Counted from the stretch's first letter, positions 35,361-48,933 are shown. The stretch: 64,000 bases of DNA from Pyrocephalus nanus (GCA_038380795.1 CM076276.1:11236001-11300000), one strand, 5' to 3'. Program-made: numbers and translations. The notes: generated by a model from the letters alone, not told the origin.

Positions 35361-38300
35361 TTGTTGTTATTTTTTTCCCTCTCTCTCCCCCCCCCCCCCC
35401 CCCTCCGCCCCTCGAGGATGAGCGCGCTGCCTGCCTCTGCCTTTGAATGGCTCTTAAAATACATGTGAGGAAACCTGTTGTGACGCCTCGCGCTCCGCTG
35501 ACTAAAAATAGCAGCTTTTGTAGTACGGAGGGAGCCGGGGCGCAGCCGGGGACGGGCAGCGTGGCCGCGGCGGTGGCCGGGCGTGGTGGCAGCTTCGGGA
35601 GCCACTCTCTGGCCCTGGGTTATCGGGCAGGAGCAGCCGCCGGCGGGAAGCGCCAGGCGGGAGCCTCGCTGGCCGTCGGATGGGCTGGGGTTCAGGGCTT
35701 ATCTCTGCTGAGCACAGCTGCTTTTTGGTCGAAAGAGGGAGAGGTGCGCGGTGTGTTCAAGCTGAGAGGGGGATGCGTGTGCACGAGGTCGCCCCCAAAA
35801 CGGGGTGCTCTGCGGCCGCCCAGGGACTGGCAGTGGGAGGAAAGGGGACGGTGACATTCGGGGAGCGGGCACGGCCGCGTGACAGTCTGGTGGGTGCGGG
35901 ACAGTCTGGGCATTTAATCAGAAGTGGGGTGGGCGGGGGAACCCTCTTCAAACTCCCCGTGACGGTAGTGGCATGAGGTGGGAAAACATCCAGGCCACGA
36001 GTGAGGGGAACCGAAATCTCCGAATTCTCAGAGTGTGGCAGGGTCTGTTTGCTTCCTCCTCTTCCTCAGGCTGAGAGCCCGCTCCCTTCCCTCGTGGGCT
36101 GCTCCGTGGAGGATTTATTTTACGGATTCTGCTGAAAGCAGGCCATGAGGTCTCAAATTAGGAACGAGCCCCCTTTGGGCAAAGTTGTTACAGAAAATGG
36201 AAAGGCCTCCATTTTCGCTTTCACCTGGCCGCCCCCTCCTTTGCCAGCGCACCTAAAGCTGAGCTGGGACTGCGGAGCGCGGAGAGAGAGAGTGAGAGCA
36301 AAGTGTTTCCCTGAGAAGCTGCACGCCTTTTTCTCTCACTTTCAGTTTTTATAAGCCCTGTGGCGGATAAGCTCAGCCCTGCGCCCCAGCCCAGTCATGC
36401 CGTGGTGCTGTCGGGGGGTTTTAGCAGCGAATGAGTTTACCTGGTGATTTTTTTTTTTTTTTTTTCCCCCACCGACGAAAGGCGCGCGCGTCCCTCCGCT
36501 TTTCCCCCCGTCTCCTTCCGTGTGTCCTCCCGGTGCTGCCTGCGGAGAAAACCCTTCCTCAAGCCTTCCTCGTGCAGTCACTTCCTAGAGGTGATGGACG
36601 CCGCGGCTGCCCAATGGCAGCGCGCAGGGCTGCGCGGCACCGGAGTTAACTCTGCTCCTGCCCGGCCGGGCTGCCGGACCTCGGGCTGGCGGCGACGGGG
36701 CTGCAGCCGCAGGGCTGGGCACACCGTGATTCCCGCTGTCAGGACGCTCCGCGGGCTCTGAGCCTGTCAGGGCTTGGAAGCTGAGCCTTGTTAAATGTTC
36801 CCCGGCTGTATTACGCCAGGCTCGTGCCTTGCTTTCACAAGTGTTTCTGTAGCAGAGACAGAAATTTGTTGGCTTTTTTTTTTTTTTTTTTTTTTGGCTT
36901 GCCTGTCAAGGACAGCGTGCTTTGTCATGTTTTATGTCATTTCTGCACCGTCGCCCGTCTCGGCAATCTGTTGCGGCACAGAGTTCGGTACTGCTGTGTG
37001 CCTCCTGAAAGGGAAAAGTACAGATCAGCTTGATACACTCTGATTTCCATCAGCATTGGAAGATGATTAATGGCGTGGAATGTGCTGCAGGACTTGGTAT
37101 TGAAAATCTCTAGCTGTGTGAGATGTTTGGGAAGCGAAGAAAGGACAGCTGGGAGCGCTGGCCCCTGCGGCAGTCGGGGTTTGTGGGATAAGCTTGCTCG
37201 CTGATCATTTTTGTAAACATCCAGCTGTGAAATACTTGAACGGTGCAAGCACTTTCAATTATCAGGAAGTTTCAGGCTCAGCACCCTGTAGAGATGAACA
37301 TGCAGTTTCCACTTCTGTCTCAGCTATTGTTTGAGGCTATCTTCTAACTTCGGCAGAGAGTCTTCCAAGCATGAAGCAAGCACAAGCAATGCAATGCTCT
37401 GTGACCATCAACACAAGGACTGGGGGGGAGAGGCAATAATCAGAGCGATTAACACTGTGCTCCCAAGCAGAGGGACAGTTTGCTTAGTGGATGCCACTGC
37501 TTTGCAATATTGCAAGACGCCAAGTAGCGATACCACTATGTTCCATTATTAGCAGTCAGTGAAGGTATCTGACTTGATGGCTGGCACGTGGGGTCAGGAG
37601 CAGCAAAGTCAGGAATCCCAATCCCAGCTCTGCCCCAGGATCCAGCTGTGCGTCCGAGCAAGTTATTTGTTGCTTGGTGGCTCATCTTGTGTGGCTGAGG
37701 GAAATGCATCTTTGGGCTAGTGATTGCTGAAGTCCAATTCCAGTATATGTCTGTCACCACATTTTCTAAGCGTGTGATGGAAAAAGTGCTGTTAGCTTGT
37801 CAGTACCAGGGCTGGCTGTCACATACCTTTCCCCTTCAGCCACCTCCTCCATGAAGTTTCAGAGGTGACACACAGGCGTACCCGCCTGGTACTCCATATC
37901 CCTGCTCCCTAACCACAGGCTCTCTGCAGCATCTGACTAGGTTGTTTACCAAACCACTGAAGGCTGTCTGATCCGTGTCCAGGCTTCCCCAGAGAGTGCC
38001 TCAGAGAGCTGTGTCCTGGCAGCTCTTAAATGTGCTCTGAAGGTTCCTGAATCTCCTCTTTGCTGCTGGATGCTGGTTCCGATCCATAAGGGAAATGGAA
38101 AGCTGGCCAGCTGGGCGAGGGCTGCGTGGAGCTCCTCTAGAACAGTAAACAGTGACTCACCCCCTCCTTGTGTCTTCTCTCTCTTCATGTCAAATATATT
38201 GCCTCGCATATGCTTCTCTACTCTGATTCACACCACCAGCCTGTCCCTCCCCGCTCTCATTACAAATGAGTGACAAGCGTCAGTCTGCCTTACAGGATGT

Positions 38301-40289
38301 GTGAAGGTTGTCAGAGCAGGAGAATGGATTTTTGAATGATGGGGAGAGGCATGGTGCTCTGCCTACCATGCTGCAATGTGCTGGAAATCCATGTCGTGCC
38401 TCCGAGTGGCAGAGGCACGGCGATGAAGATTTAAGCATCTGTAGTTCCCTTCACCTTTCAGCTCAGATATCCTTGGTAGGCACGTCCGTTTGGCTTGTGC
38501 TGTGGAGCTGGGAGTAACTTGCGGATAAACGAGAGATTTAAACAGCTGCCTAGGAATTAAATGGCTGCATTTGGGAATGAGTAGAATATTCCCTGCATAG
38601 CTGTCGGTGCTGTATTGAGACGTGATGGCAGAAATCCCCGTCGCTGCTTGAACCTTGCGCTGTTTTTCTGCCCTCGGGAAGTCGTCGCTGGCTTGGCGGA
38701 AGGTGAGGGTTGCATGTTTTCAGTTTGCTCTATGTGTGTGAGAATGGAAGCTAAACACCAGCAGGGCTGTCTGCCAGGTGCTCATGTTCTGGCCAGGGTT
38801 GTCTTTCAGTGTAGAAAGAGTTTTAAAATTCAAGTTCATCCACAGTTGTTGGGTGTCGGCAGCGACTTTATAGTAATTCCTTAATGTGTAACACGCTTGG
38901 AAAGCCCTGTAGCGTGGAAAGTCTGAAATCTCACTCTGGCATGTTTTCTTTCTTAATTGCAAGCCTTGTGTGGAAAGCTCTGTCCTGCCTCTGCCTGAGT
39001 CAGGCTTTCTGCTGTCTTTCCCTTTCAAAGCAAAGGAAACGCAGATCTCTAGATAGTCTAAGCTGAGACCGCCAGGCTTAGCATGTCAGCTGGAGTCCTC
39101 CAGGTTTTTGGGAGGATGCTGCAAGAGGCATAGGAGTTGTCTGAGAGAGGGAGAGGGCGTTGGCAAGGCTGTCAATGGGTAACTTTATTGCAGAATTACA
39201 AGGGCTCTTTATGTAACCCACAGTCAAAACACTTGCTGTAAATACGAGCGTGGAGCTGCTCTGGAAAAGCCTTTTCCCCTCACAGTTGGTGTATTACTAC
39301 TCACTGCTTTATTGATGTAGCGTTCGAAGTGTGTCGTACTGCTTACAGAGCAGAATGTAACACGGTCCTTGTTCCAAAAAGCTGAGCTCCTAATTTTAGA
39401 TGTGATGCAGCAAACGCAATTAAGGAAAGAAGGGCAGGAGTAGGGTAAAGACTAAAAGGGTTCTAATAATCAAATTGCAGGCAGGGTCCCAGAAGACCCT
39501 TGTGCAGCATGTTTAGGGAATGCTGCTGGGTATGACTTGTTTGCGGAATGGTTTTTGATTTTGTTGTGGATTTTGTTTCCTATCTGTGGGAGATGCCATG
39601 CTGATTTTAGTAGCTTGCTGGTGGCTGAATAGTCCCAAATAGTTCTGATGGGAAGGAGTTAGTAGATGGGGAGATGGAGCCTGAGGCCCTGGAGGGCTGC
39701 TGGTGAGGGTTGTAAATGTTGTATTGGTTTTGAGCAGAGCCTGGACCACACCTGTGCCTTCACCTAGTGCAGAGAAAAGACTCTTCCTGACACTGGAGTC
39801 TGAGTGTGAGACTTGAGCCTGTTTGAGTGTTTGTACTTGGGCTATGGAATCCTGCCCTTTGGGTCGGGGTAACCCCCAGTCTCCCACCCTTCAAGAGGGT
39901 CTGGTATCACTATTCCTGATGGTGCCCTGAACCTTCTCATTCATCTCTGTGCCAGCAATGGCTCTGGCCCATCACCTCTGGTGCAGTAGGAATGATCCCT
40001 GCCTGCCTTGGGGGGGTGCCTTGGTGTGCAGGGGGAGACAGGTGTGCAGCAGAAGACCCTGTACCGAGCATCTGTGCTGTCTGTCCGCTGAGGAATGTGC
40101 AGGGTAAGGAGCTGTTGCTTTGGTGACATGGAGCAACAGGTGACCAGAAGAGGTTTCATCATGCAGAGCTGGAACGTTGCTTGGGGTAGCAGGTGAGCCC
40201 ACATGCTGACCCCACTGGAGGCAGCCTCCCCCCTCGGCTCGTGTTTTCCATGGTACTTTACGTTTCTTTCCATCTCCGCGCAGCCAAGT

Positions 40290-40700
40290 GGCCCCGTTCA
40301 GTTTTTCCATCGGCTGGCGCAGAAAACGCTTTGAAGACGCGCTGGGTGAGGATCAAAAGGCTTTTTGTGCAGTTGGTGGGTGTGACACGGGGCTGTCGTT
40401 TGCCTCCCCCTCCTTTTTGCCTTTCCTTTTCCGGCGTTAGCAGCGCGGCGTGCGGCCAGCGCGCCCAGCGTGCCCCTTCCCTTGTAGGGATGGGGGTGGC
40501 GAGGGAGGGGGGATGCCGCTGAGGGAAGGAAGAGTTTCTGATGCTGTGGGAATGTGAGCGCTCAAACTCTGTAAACAGCTGGTGACTCACTGCATAACTA
40601 TGGCACCAACTGCCTGCGGCCCAGCGCTGCGCCTCTGCAGGGAGGGGGCTGCCGGCCCTTTCCTCTACGCACTGGCAGCGCCTCTGCGCTCCTCAACTCT
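40290..40700 (+). promoter_or_regulatory. Intronic CpG-rich patch, possible MAFK enhancer or alternative promoter
   Basis: CpG and GC rise locally inside the MAFK intron. At 40570–40589 a compact cluster reads TGTAAACA (forkhead), CAGCTG (E-box) and TGACTCA (AP-1/half MARE), followed by TGCATAA. Mouse Mafk is described as having two alternative tissue-specific first exons, so an internal promoter is plausible. The role here is inference. Confidence 0.4.
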
Positions 40701-41739
40701 GAGAGGAGACCTCCTGGCCAAGACAAGGAGCTTTTTCCTTCCTCCCGACTGCTAGGGCCTATGTCTGCGCCTCCGGCCGGGAGGTAGGGGTGGGCAGCAA
40801 ATGCCTGGTGCGGTGGGGAAGCGATGGACAGACGGCAGAAGGGCAGTGCTGGGGTCTGAAGAAGTGCTTGTGCTCGCAGGGGGATCCTGTCCTTCTGAAG
40901 AGCACAAAGTGTGGCAGCAGGCAGAGGTCGGGAGCTCTCCCATTCTTTGGAGGCAGCTGCAGGGGGCTGAGACTTGCCCCTGTGCCCAGCACACTCCTGT
41001 GACCTCGGCAAGGCAGGGACTGCAAGTTTGAGGTCTGCCCGGGGTGGGGTTCGGTGCTGGAGGAGAGCAGGGAAGGACTCGGTGATGCTCTAGAAAATGC
41101 AGTGCACACCAGTTGCTGTAAGTGGTCCATTCATCACGGAGCATCTTGGCTTGTGCGCTGTGCGGCTGTCCTTGTCCCTCCTCCAGACATGGAAAGCTGT
41201 GCTGTCTCGGGCTTAAAAATAGAGGAGGCGCCTAAATACACTCCCTAATATCTAGGATAGTATCTTGCAGCTCTGCACTTACAGGATTATTTTTTTCCGC
41301 TCCTGCTCTTCATCTTGATCTTTACGTAAGTCGTGTGATGATGAGGTGTCTTGACTGATAAAATTCAAGTGACAGCAGCACGGGCTGAGCCAGAACCTTC
41401 ACCCACCCGGCTCCCACCAGTCCTCGCGCCCCACCTTTGCACCCCCCAAATCCCGCCACCCCTGTTTGCAGATATGAATGAGTTTGTTTACTCTCCGACG
41501 ACCTCGTGATGTCTTTGCACAGACATGACCTGAAGTCATTATTGCTTTTGGGCTTCTCTGTTTCCATGGTGACTGTCTCCGGGTTGGCTACTTTCCCAAG
41601 GTCACCATGGCAACTATCAGAAGGGAATCATGCTTGGGATGCTTTGGCTGGATTTTTCATGAATGATTAGGATGTGTGACACGATGCAGACGTGGAAATG
41701 GGGAGGGTTTGGGCTGGGCTGGAGAAGGTGGGGGGGAGA

Positions 41740-41920
41740 GAGAGGACTCCCGCCAGACAGGCTGCGCTCTGCGGTGCCGCGGGTGTGCAGCCCTCGAAGC
41801 CGCCCTGCGTCGGGGGGGCCCGGCGCCTCGCCCCCTCCCCGCTGGGGAGCCATAGGCACAGGCTGTGATGGTGGCGCGGCTGTGGTCGCCTCGCTCGCGG
41901 TAGGTACCCGTCGGAGCATC
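41740..41920 (+). promoter_or_regulatory. Intronic CpG-rich patch with donor-like site
   Basis: A GC/CpG-rich block ends in TCGCTCGCG|GTAGGTACC, which resembles a splice donor at 41,899. About 900 bp separates it from the MAFK start-codon exon. It could be an alternative MAFK first exon. Only composition and the donor support this. Confidence 0.35.
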
Positions 41921-42838
41921 GTGCTGCCGTCACCGCAGGGTGAAGGGTTTGGGTGGAGGTGCGGGCAGGTGAATTTTCGGCAAGGCGCTGGTCAAAGGGG
42001 TGCAGTCGCCGGCTAAGGTGAGAGTGAAGGGCAGCGTCGCGGCAGGGGACGGTCTGTCTGTCGATGGACATGCCTCCACGTCACTAGATACATCAAGCAG
42101 CTCGGCTCTCGCAGCCTGGGGCTGGAGAATCGGGAAGCAACAGTCTTGGTGTGTTGGAGAGGCAAACTCCTGCCTGGCTTTGTTATCAGGGGCTTTTGTT
42201 TGTTGTTCGGGTTTTCTGGTGGCGTCTCCTTTGGGTGGGGACAGCGCTGGAAGCAGGTTACAAACCAGGCAGCTTCTTTCTGGGTTGCTGGTTCAATTTC
42301 GAGCTGGGTTAATAATCATCAAAATAAGAATGAAGGGAGTTGTTGTCTTGTGGCTTTTCAGTGCCTTTTATGAGCGGAGGTAACTCTTAATTCAGTCCCT
42401 AATAGGTCATTTGGAGCGTCTAGGATTCCTCTGGAGGGAGGTGGCGGGGCCTGAGAGGCCACGCTGTGTGCTCCCCTTGGGAAGGGGTGGCACATGGCAA
42501 GGCGGTGTGTGGTGCTTAGTGTGACTGTTGTTTGTGGGTGTCCTTCCCCGTCCTCCCTGCCCTGTCTTTTCCCTGCTGGATCTTAGTGTAGTTAATATCA
42601 AAATACAAGGTCTTAGTGTTAGAAAGCAAAGCACTTGTCAACACAAATGTCCAAATACATCACAGTGCTTCCAACAGCTGTGTGATTGTTTCCTGCGGTG
42701 GTGGTTGAGTTCGGAGTTTGGGCCACCGTGTTTGGTATCTTCTTCCTGCCTTCGTCTCTGAGATTAACCTATAAATCTTGTTTTGTCTTCCCAGTTGCAA
42801 TTTCTGAGCAGTTTTGTCCGGAAGACTGTGCTCAGGTT

Positions 42839-44479
42839 ATGACGACTAATCCCAAACCGAACAAGGCATTAAAGGTAGGCAAGAAGGCCGGGTGGGTGGG
42901 GATGGGTGGCCAGGGAGGCTGTTAAGGAACTGTGCAATGTTGGGTCATACATGACTGTTCTTTTTCATTCCAAGAGAGTCTTACAAATAAATGCTGATAC
43001 AATTTCCCACTATCTAAAGGAAAGGTTAGGGTAGAAGAATACCAGTGATACCCAGAAAGAGGTCTGAAGTCTCTGGGATGGCGTGGAGGCTGGTGTATCC
43101 CAGTTGCCTATCCAAGAAACTTCTGAGTATAGCAGGTATTGGCAGCATCCTGAAACCAGTGCTCCCAAGCTTGAAGTACTTTTACTCTCTGGACTGGGAG
43201 GCACTGGGGAAGGGATGTGTTCAGCTGGTGTCTCTAACATCTATGAGGCAGTAAATGCCTCAGACATGCCAGCATGATGGTGGTCTATGCATGGGCTGTG
43301 CATGCATTGTTGAAATTTCTTTCCAGTATTTTAGCTCTTCATTCCATATGTCCTTCAGTCTCTGAAAAGACAAAAGGATGGAGGTCTTAAAAGTTCAGGA
43401 TTCAGTGATCTTAAAGGTCTTCTCGATTCTACAATTCTGAAAATAACGGTGGTGGCAAACCTGCTTGACAAAAGGCACAAGGCCTTGGTGTGGTTTTCTC
43501 ATGTAACTTCACTCTGGCCTGTGCCCCAGCATAACCAGATCAAGCTGTGTCCTTGAAACCAAGCAGGGCTGGTTTTGTTCACCGCTCAAATGAGCAATCT
43601 TCGATGAAAAGCCATAAAATGCTGAATTAAGTCCTGCATAGAAGCAGCTATTCTGCTTTTGAGATGCTGCACTATTATCCCAGCATAATGCTGTGAAAAG
43701 GTGTCATCTTTAGCATTCAGTATGAATTCTGGGTCCTGACCAAGAACTTCACAAACAAAAGGCTTCATCTGGCTCTACATTTACCTCCTTGAAAATCTTG
43801 CTGTTGGGTTCACACTGCTTTCTTTGACCTGAGAGGGTTACCCAAACCCAGATGACAGCAGTGCTCAGATCTCTGCCGTGTTCAACCCAGATGTTTTAGT
43901 GGAGCTTGTGCTCTTTACAGTGCTGCAGGGATGTTTTCCAGGTAGGGCTGTCACATTGCTGAGGGGTGGCCCTGTCTCCTTCTGCTGTCCAGAACATCTG
44001 TTCGCGTAGGGTTGCTGCTACCCCTGTGCTGTTGGTATTTGCAGGTAAAGGAGGAGTCAGGAGAGAATGCCCCAGTGCTGAGTGATGATGAACTCGTGTC
44101 AATGTCCGTACGGGAGCTGAACCAGCACCTGAGGGGTCTCACCAAAGAGGAGGTCATCCGTCTGAAGCAGCGGAGGCGCACGCTGAAGAACCGGGGCTAC
44201 GCTGCCAGCTGCCGCATCAAGCGCGTGACTCAGAAAGAGGAGCTCGAGAGGCAGCGGGTTGAGCTGCAGCAAGAGGTGGAGAAGCTGGCCAGAGAAAACA
44301 GCAGCATGAAGCTAGAGCTGGATGCCTTGCGCTCCAAGTACGAAGCACTCCAGACCTTTGCTCGTACCGTGGCGCGAGGGCCTATTACCCCGACCAAAGT
44401 TGCCACCACCAGTGTCATCACCATCGTGAAATCAGCTGAAATCTCATCCAGTTCTGTGCCGTTTTCAGCAGCGTCCTAG
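42839..44479 (+). CDS. MAFK: MafK, small Maf bZIP transcription factor
   Basis: MafK dimerises with itself, other small Mafs, or NF-E2 p45, Nrf and Bach proteins, and binds MARE/NF-E2 sites in the nucleus. It lacks an activation domain. Coding exons are 42839–42874 (12 codons, [12 protein letters not shown]) and 44045–44479, giving 156 residues, the same length as mammalian MafK. The extended homology region is at about residues 25–50. The basic region runs from about 51 to 72, with [13 protein letters not shown]. The zipper has Leu79, Leu86, Leu93, Met100, Leu107 and Leu114. Residues 13–16, VKEE, fit the SUMO consensus with Lys14, known as a SUMO site in MafK; the motif begins exactly at the second coding exon. 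The start exon opens at acceptor 42794/42795, leaving 44 nt of 5' UTR. Intron 42875–44044 holds nothing recognised. Confidence 0.98.
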
Positions 44480-47400
44480 TGCCCTCGGTGGGGGGAACTA
44501 GCAGCCTTTCAGAGGGGAGGGGATAAGGCTCTTATGCATTATTCCGGAGTCCTTGGTCATGTCAAGAATTGGCATTTTAAGAATTCTCTTCCAAAAGTGC
44601 AAAAAATAGAAGAAAAAAAAAAAAGAAAACGAGAAAAACAAACAAACCCAAAGGGTTCCTACAAAGGGAACTTAACTGGCTGCTTCTGTCTGGACTCAGT
44701 GGCTCCATCAACCTCTTGTGTCCAGGATTTGAGCTCTGTATGCAGTACAAATTGCAAGATCTGCTTCCTCCTTCCCCCTGTGTCCACAAACCCCTCTCAG
44801 TCGTGGGGAGCTTTCCAGCTGGGAGAAGATACCTGAGGAGCCTCCGGAGTCTTCGTGAATGATGCTCAAGAGCCAGGAAACAGACGGACCGTAGAAATCA
44901 TCATGTGAGATGAATGTATGGGAAAAAGAGTTTCCTTTAGTGGCCTCCTACTCCTTGTAAGAAGGGTCTCTCCTACCTTCCCCAATTCCATCTGATATTA
45001 TGAGGGCAGGGATATAGGCTTTTTGGATTTGATTTCATCGTGGTATGAGTGGATGGGAGTGGGAGGACTGTGGAGACTAATGCTTGGGTCTGACCACACC
45101 CATTAGGAATTACCTTTTGTTTTTGATCCATGCTGTTAAAATATGGAAAAATATATATTTTACATATTTTAATATGCCCCATTACCTGTGTGGCCTGTAA
45201 AAACTACATCGCAGCCTCCTTTATTCCAAGCCCAAGTTTCCCAATAGCTCCTTCCCAAAGGTGTGCCTGTGAATTGGGTATATTTATGCAGTTTATTTCT
45301 TCCAAATGATCCACAGTCTTGAAGTAGCAGCTTTTTTTTCCTGGATTCCCTCAAGCTTAGGGGAGGGAGGCACAGTAAATGCTGTGAATGATGAAGAGCA
45401 GTGTGATGGGGAGGAAAAGGGGAGATGAGGAGGAAAAATGCTGCAAGTATTACTGGTGGAGGCAGAACTGGCTGTGAGAGAAGGTGGGACAGTTCTGCTG
45501 GGATCAGCACTATGAGAAGGGGTTTGTGCAGAGTATTTGAGAAGGATGTTTTTAAAGCACTGAAGTGTAACTAGAGGGCAATAGTGTTCAGACAGGAAGA
45601 GAGAAGTTTTAGAGTCTCCTCTTTGACAAAAGCACTGGTAGGTTAGCAACGAGCATCCCAGCTGGAGAGCTGCGCTCGCCAGTCCTTGATGACCAGAGAA
45701 GGGCTATGGGGAGGTCAGATGGGAGCTGGAAGAGTCTTTTCCTCTCCATGGCACATCAGATGCTGAATTTGGGATCCAAAGAGTACAGTGAACAACCCTC
45801 AGTGTTCAGACAACCTGTGTGAATGTGACCCTGAAACTTGACGCTTTCTCTTGCAAATGGGGGATTTATCCCGAGAGGCGCGCGGAAGGCAGGATGGAAA
45901 ATCGGTGTGTGTAGGGGATGGAAGAATTGGGATCGAGAAGTCGTTTGTATGGCTCTGAGCAGTAGTTTGAGAAAGGGATTTCTGGCTCAGCAATGGGCAG
46001 GAGGTGGGAAGCTGAAAGGAGAGATTCTGCTGTTGCGCAGCAGCGCTGAAAAGACGAATGTTTCCAGGTCACTGTAAAAAAAAAAAATAGCTATGTTGGT
46101 GTTTGTGTGTTTTGTTGTTGTTTTTATTTTCTTTTTAAAGTAGGAAAGAAAAGGGACTGTGAGTTTCGTAGGGCAGGTCAGAGACTTGTGGAATGGACGA
46201 TGCCTGTTGTCACGCAGGTGAGAAGAGAATGAGATTGCTGAAGTTCAAGATGAGGAGAAGAGCTTAGAGAATTTGGGATCCAGAATAGAAAACAAAGATC
46301 ACGGAGAATTCATGAGTGTTTTGGACTGAAAGAGAATAATCAAGTGCCACCGTTGTTGCAAAAGGGGACAGTGAGCTGGCATCTGACACCCAGTATAATT
46401 TGTTGTTTGAGGCTTTGTCTTGCCTTGGATGGCAGCAAGTTGGTAGAAATTTAGTGAAGCCCTACTTGTCTTTGGAAGAAGTCATTAGCTTGCTTTTTCT
46501 TTTTTTTTTCACCTTGTCATCGGAGTCTCTGGATTTCCCAGGAGGGTCCCTTGTGAAATAGGTTAATGAAAAGAGAAACCTCAGTCTTGGTTCTCATTCA
46601 GTCCTCAACATCGACATCCGTGACCTTACTGAGCCAGAAAGGGTGTCAGTGAAATGCTTCCTGAAGGCTCATTCCCCCTGCCAGATCCACGTGTTATGGA
46701 GGGGAGCAGGGAGTTTCCTTCAAGTGATTTTCCAACACGTAGAGTTTGGATGACACTTAGCGTTACCTCATTTCTCCTCCACTCCCTCCCTATCCCCAAA
46801 CAGGCAGATCAATGTCCTGTGTATCAGTACCAGTTATTGACTCCCACAGCAGAAGCTGAGGAAGAGAAAGATGTTACTGTCATTTCCTGGTCCTCTCATG
46901 TTCTCCAGCTCACAGACATTGGAAACTTTCCCAGACCTTACAGGTGCCTCCAAAAACAGGCAAAATGGAGACTCCTGGCACTGTTGGGGCTTTAAATGAA
47001 AACTTTAATGAAAAAGGCCAGTTGACTTGAAAATGCCCAAATGCTTCCAGTCTTTGAAACAGCTCCAGAGCTCCATAACATTCCTGGCTAGATAGGAACA
47101 CCCTCTGGCTGCCCTTGACACCCCTCCGGGGAAATCAGACCTGTCTCACCAAGGGAGACAGAGGTCGAACTTTGTTCCGTGGGGTCTTCTTGCTGTTGGA
47201 ATGAGTTGAGAAACATATCTTTACGTGGCACTTCCCTTGTGGCCAAGTATTTTTTTTTTTCCAGTTCTTGGAAGGGTGCCAAAGGCTTGTCCAAGTGATT
47301 GCTAGTTTAGTGCTGGTAGACACTTAAATCTCTGGTCACTCAATAAAGAACAAGAGGCCTGGGTGTTGTTAAAGCTGTTGATACCATAGCCATGGTAGGT

Positions 47401-48787
47401 AATCCATATTGGATATCCATAAGGACCACGTGGAAATATTTAAAGAGAGAGAAATATATATATAAATATATAATTATATACATTTTATCGTACAGATTTT
47501 TCGTAAAAAAGAAAAAAAATAATTTTTTTTCCAAGTTTGATACTGTAAATCTTTATTAAAAGAAATTGCCAGTCCAGGGCTCCCTGGGTGGTGACCTGGA
47601 GGGGAATGAAATGTCCTGGCTAAACTTCCACAGAGGGATCAGAATTGCAAGGTAACGTGGAGGGAGGAATGACCCGAAAGCTGTTGACCACATTGGAGAT
47701 TCCAGCTCCTCCACCCTCCTCCCTGGAGGGCCCTCCAGCTTGGGGTTGTCGCGTTGCATTCCTCTGGGGTTCGGTTTGTTTCTGTTGTGTTTTATTTTTT
47801 TTGTTTTGTTTTGTTTTGTTTGTTTTTCTTTTTTTTTTTTTTCTCTCCGTCCTGCACTTGCCAGCCTGACACCCAGGGCGAGTGCGGTGTGTGGCGCCGG
47901 CGGCGTTGGGGCGCGTTCCCCCGCAGCCGCACCTCTCGCTTGTCTCTTTGCTGCAGTAGTTTGGATGCCGGGGCTCCCTTCTCTGCCCCTCTTAGTTTGT
48001 CCCCCCCCCCCCCCCGGCCCCGCTGAGGAGCGGGGGCTCTGATTTTTGAGTGCTGGGATCCTCTCCCCTGGGCCTGGCCTTTCTTTGGTTGCTCCCCATC
48101 CGCAGTGTGACGTGGGAACCGAGGGCTGGGTTGGTGGGAGGCAGGAGAAGACGAAAAGCGTCGTGCAGGGACCGGGAAGGGGCATCTGTGTTCTCGTAGA
48201 CCTGTTTGCTGTGCTCTCTGTTGGGAGTGGGGAACCTTTCCCTCCAGGGCAGCTCCAGATCCCTTAGAAACAAGTCAGTGTCTCTGCTCTTGCCCAACTC
48301 TACCATGAAGTGCAGAGACCTGGGTGACACGGCAGCTCTGGGATGGTCGGGGAGGGACGAGGCGCTGGCGGTGAGCCGGTGTGGAGGCGAGCTGTGGCAG
48401 GGCCAGGCGCGATGCCACGGGAGCGTGAGGGACGGCTCAGACCCCGGGGAGGAGGAGAAGGTGGCAGTTTTTTCTCTCTCAAATCATTTAAACTTCATTG
48501 TCATGATTGTTTTTATTTAAAGAGTTAAAAAAAAAAAAAAGGAAAAAAAAAAGAAAAAAAAAGAAACAAAACAAAACCGAAAAACTTTTGTAATGTGGAT
48601 TTGTTTTCCTTCGTCTGTATTTCAGTCTGCTGGGGTGTTTCCGTAGATGGTGGATACTTGCTTTCATTTTTTTAATGATAGAAGTCTTCTGTTTTAAGTT
48701 GTTTTTTATCACCAGCTCATTCTATCCTCTGTGGTTACTCAGTAATTTCATTTCAATATTTATTTTTGTGCTGCTTTTTTATTATAA

Positions 48788-48793
48788 AATAAA
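48788..48793 (+). terminator. Candidate poly(A) signal, MAFK
   Basis: AATAAA in an AT-rich context (ATAAAATAAATTATTG). It probably serves as an alternative to the signal 146 bp downstream. Confidence 0.5.
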
Positions 48794-48933
48794 TTATTGA
48801 TATACCAAGCAATGTGGATTCCTGTTTGTAAGGCGAATAGCCCTGTGTATGTGTCCATTACTTCTCTTGACAGCCACAACGTAATTTATTGCTGTAAATT
48901 TAGCTGCAGTGACTGGTTTTTTTGTACCTTTCC

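Larger units (their letters stand above)
34781..42794 (+). other. MAFK first intron (8 kb)
   Basis: This long intron precedes the coding exons. It contains a perfect MEF2-type box CTAAAAATAG at about 35,500. T runs lie at about 36,448–36,465 and 36,873–36,894. Two CpG-rich patches (about 40,290–40,700 and 41,740–41,920) are listed separately. No coding sequence or large mobile element was recognised. Confidence 0.65.
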
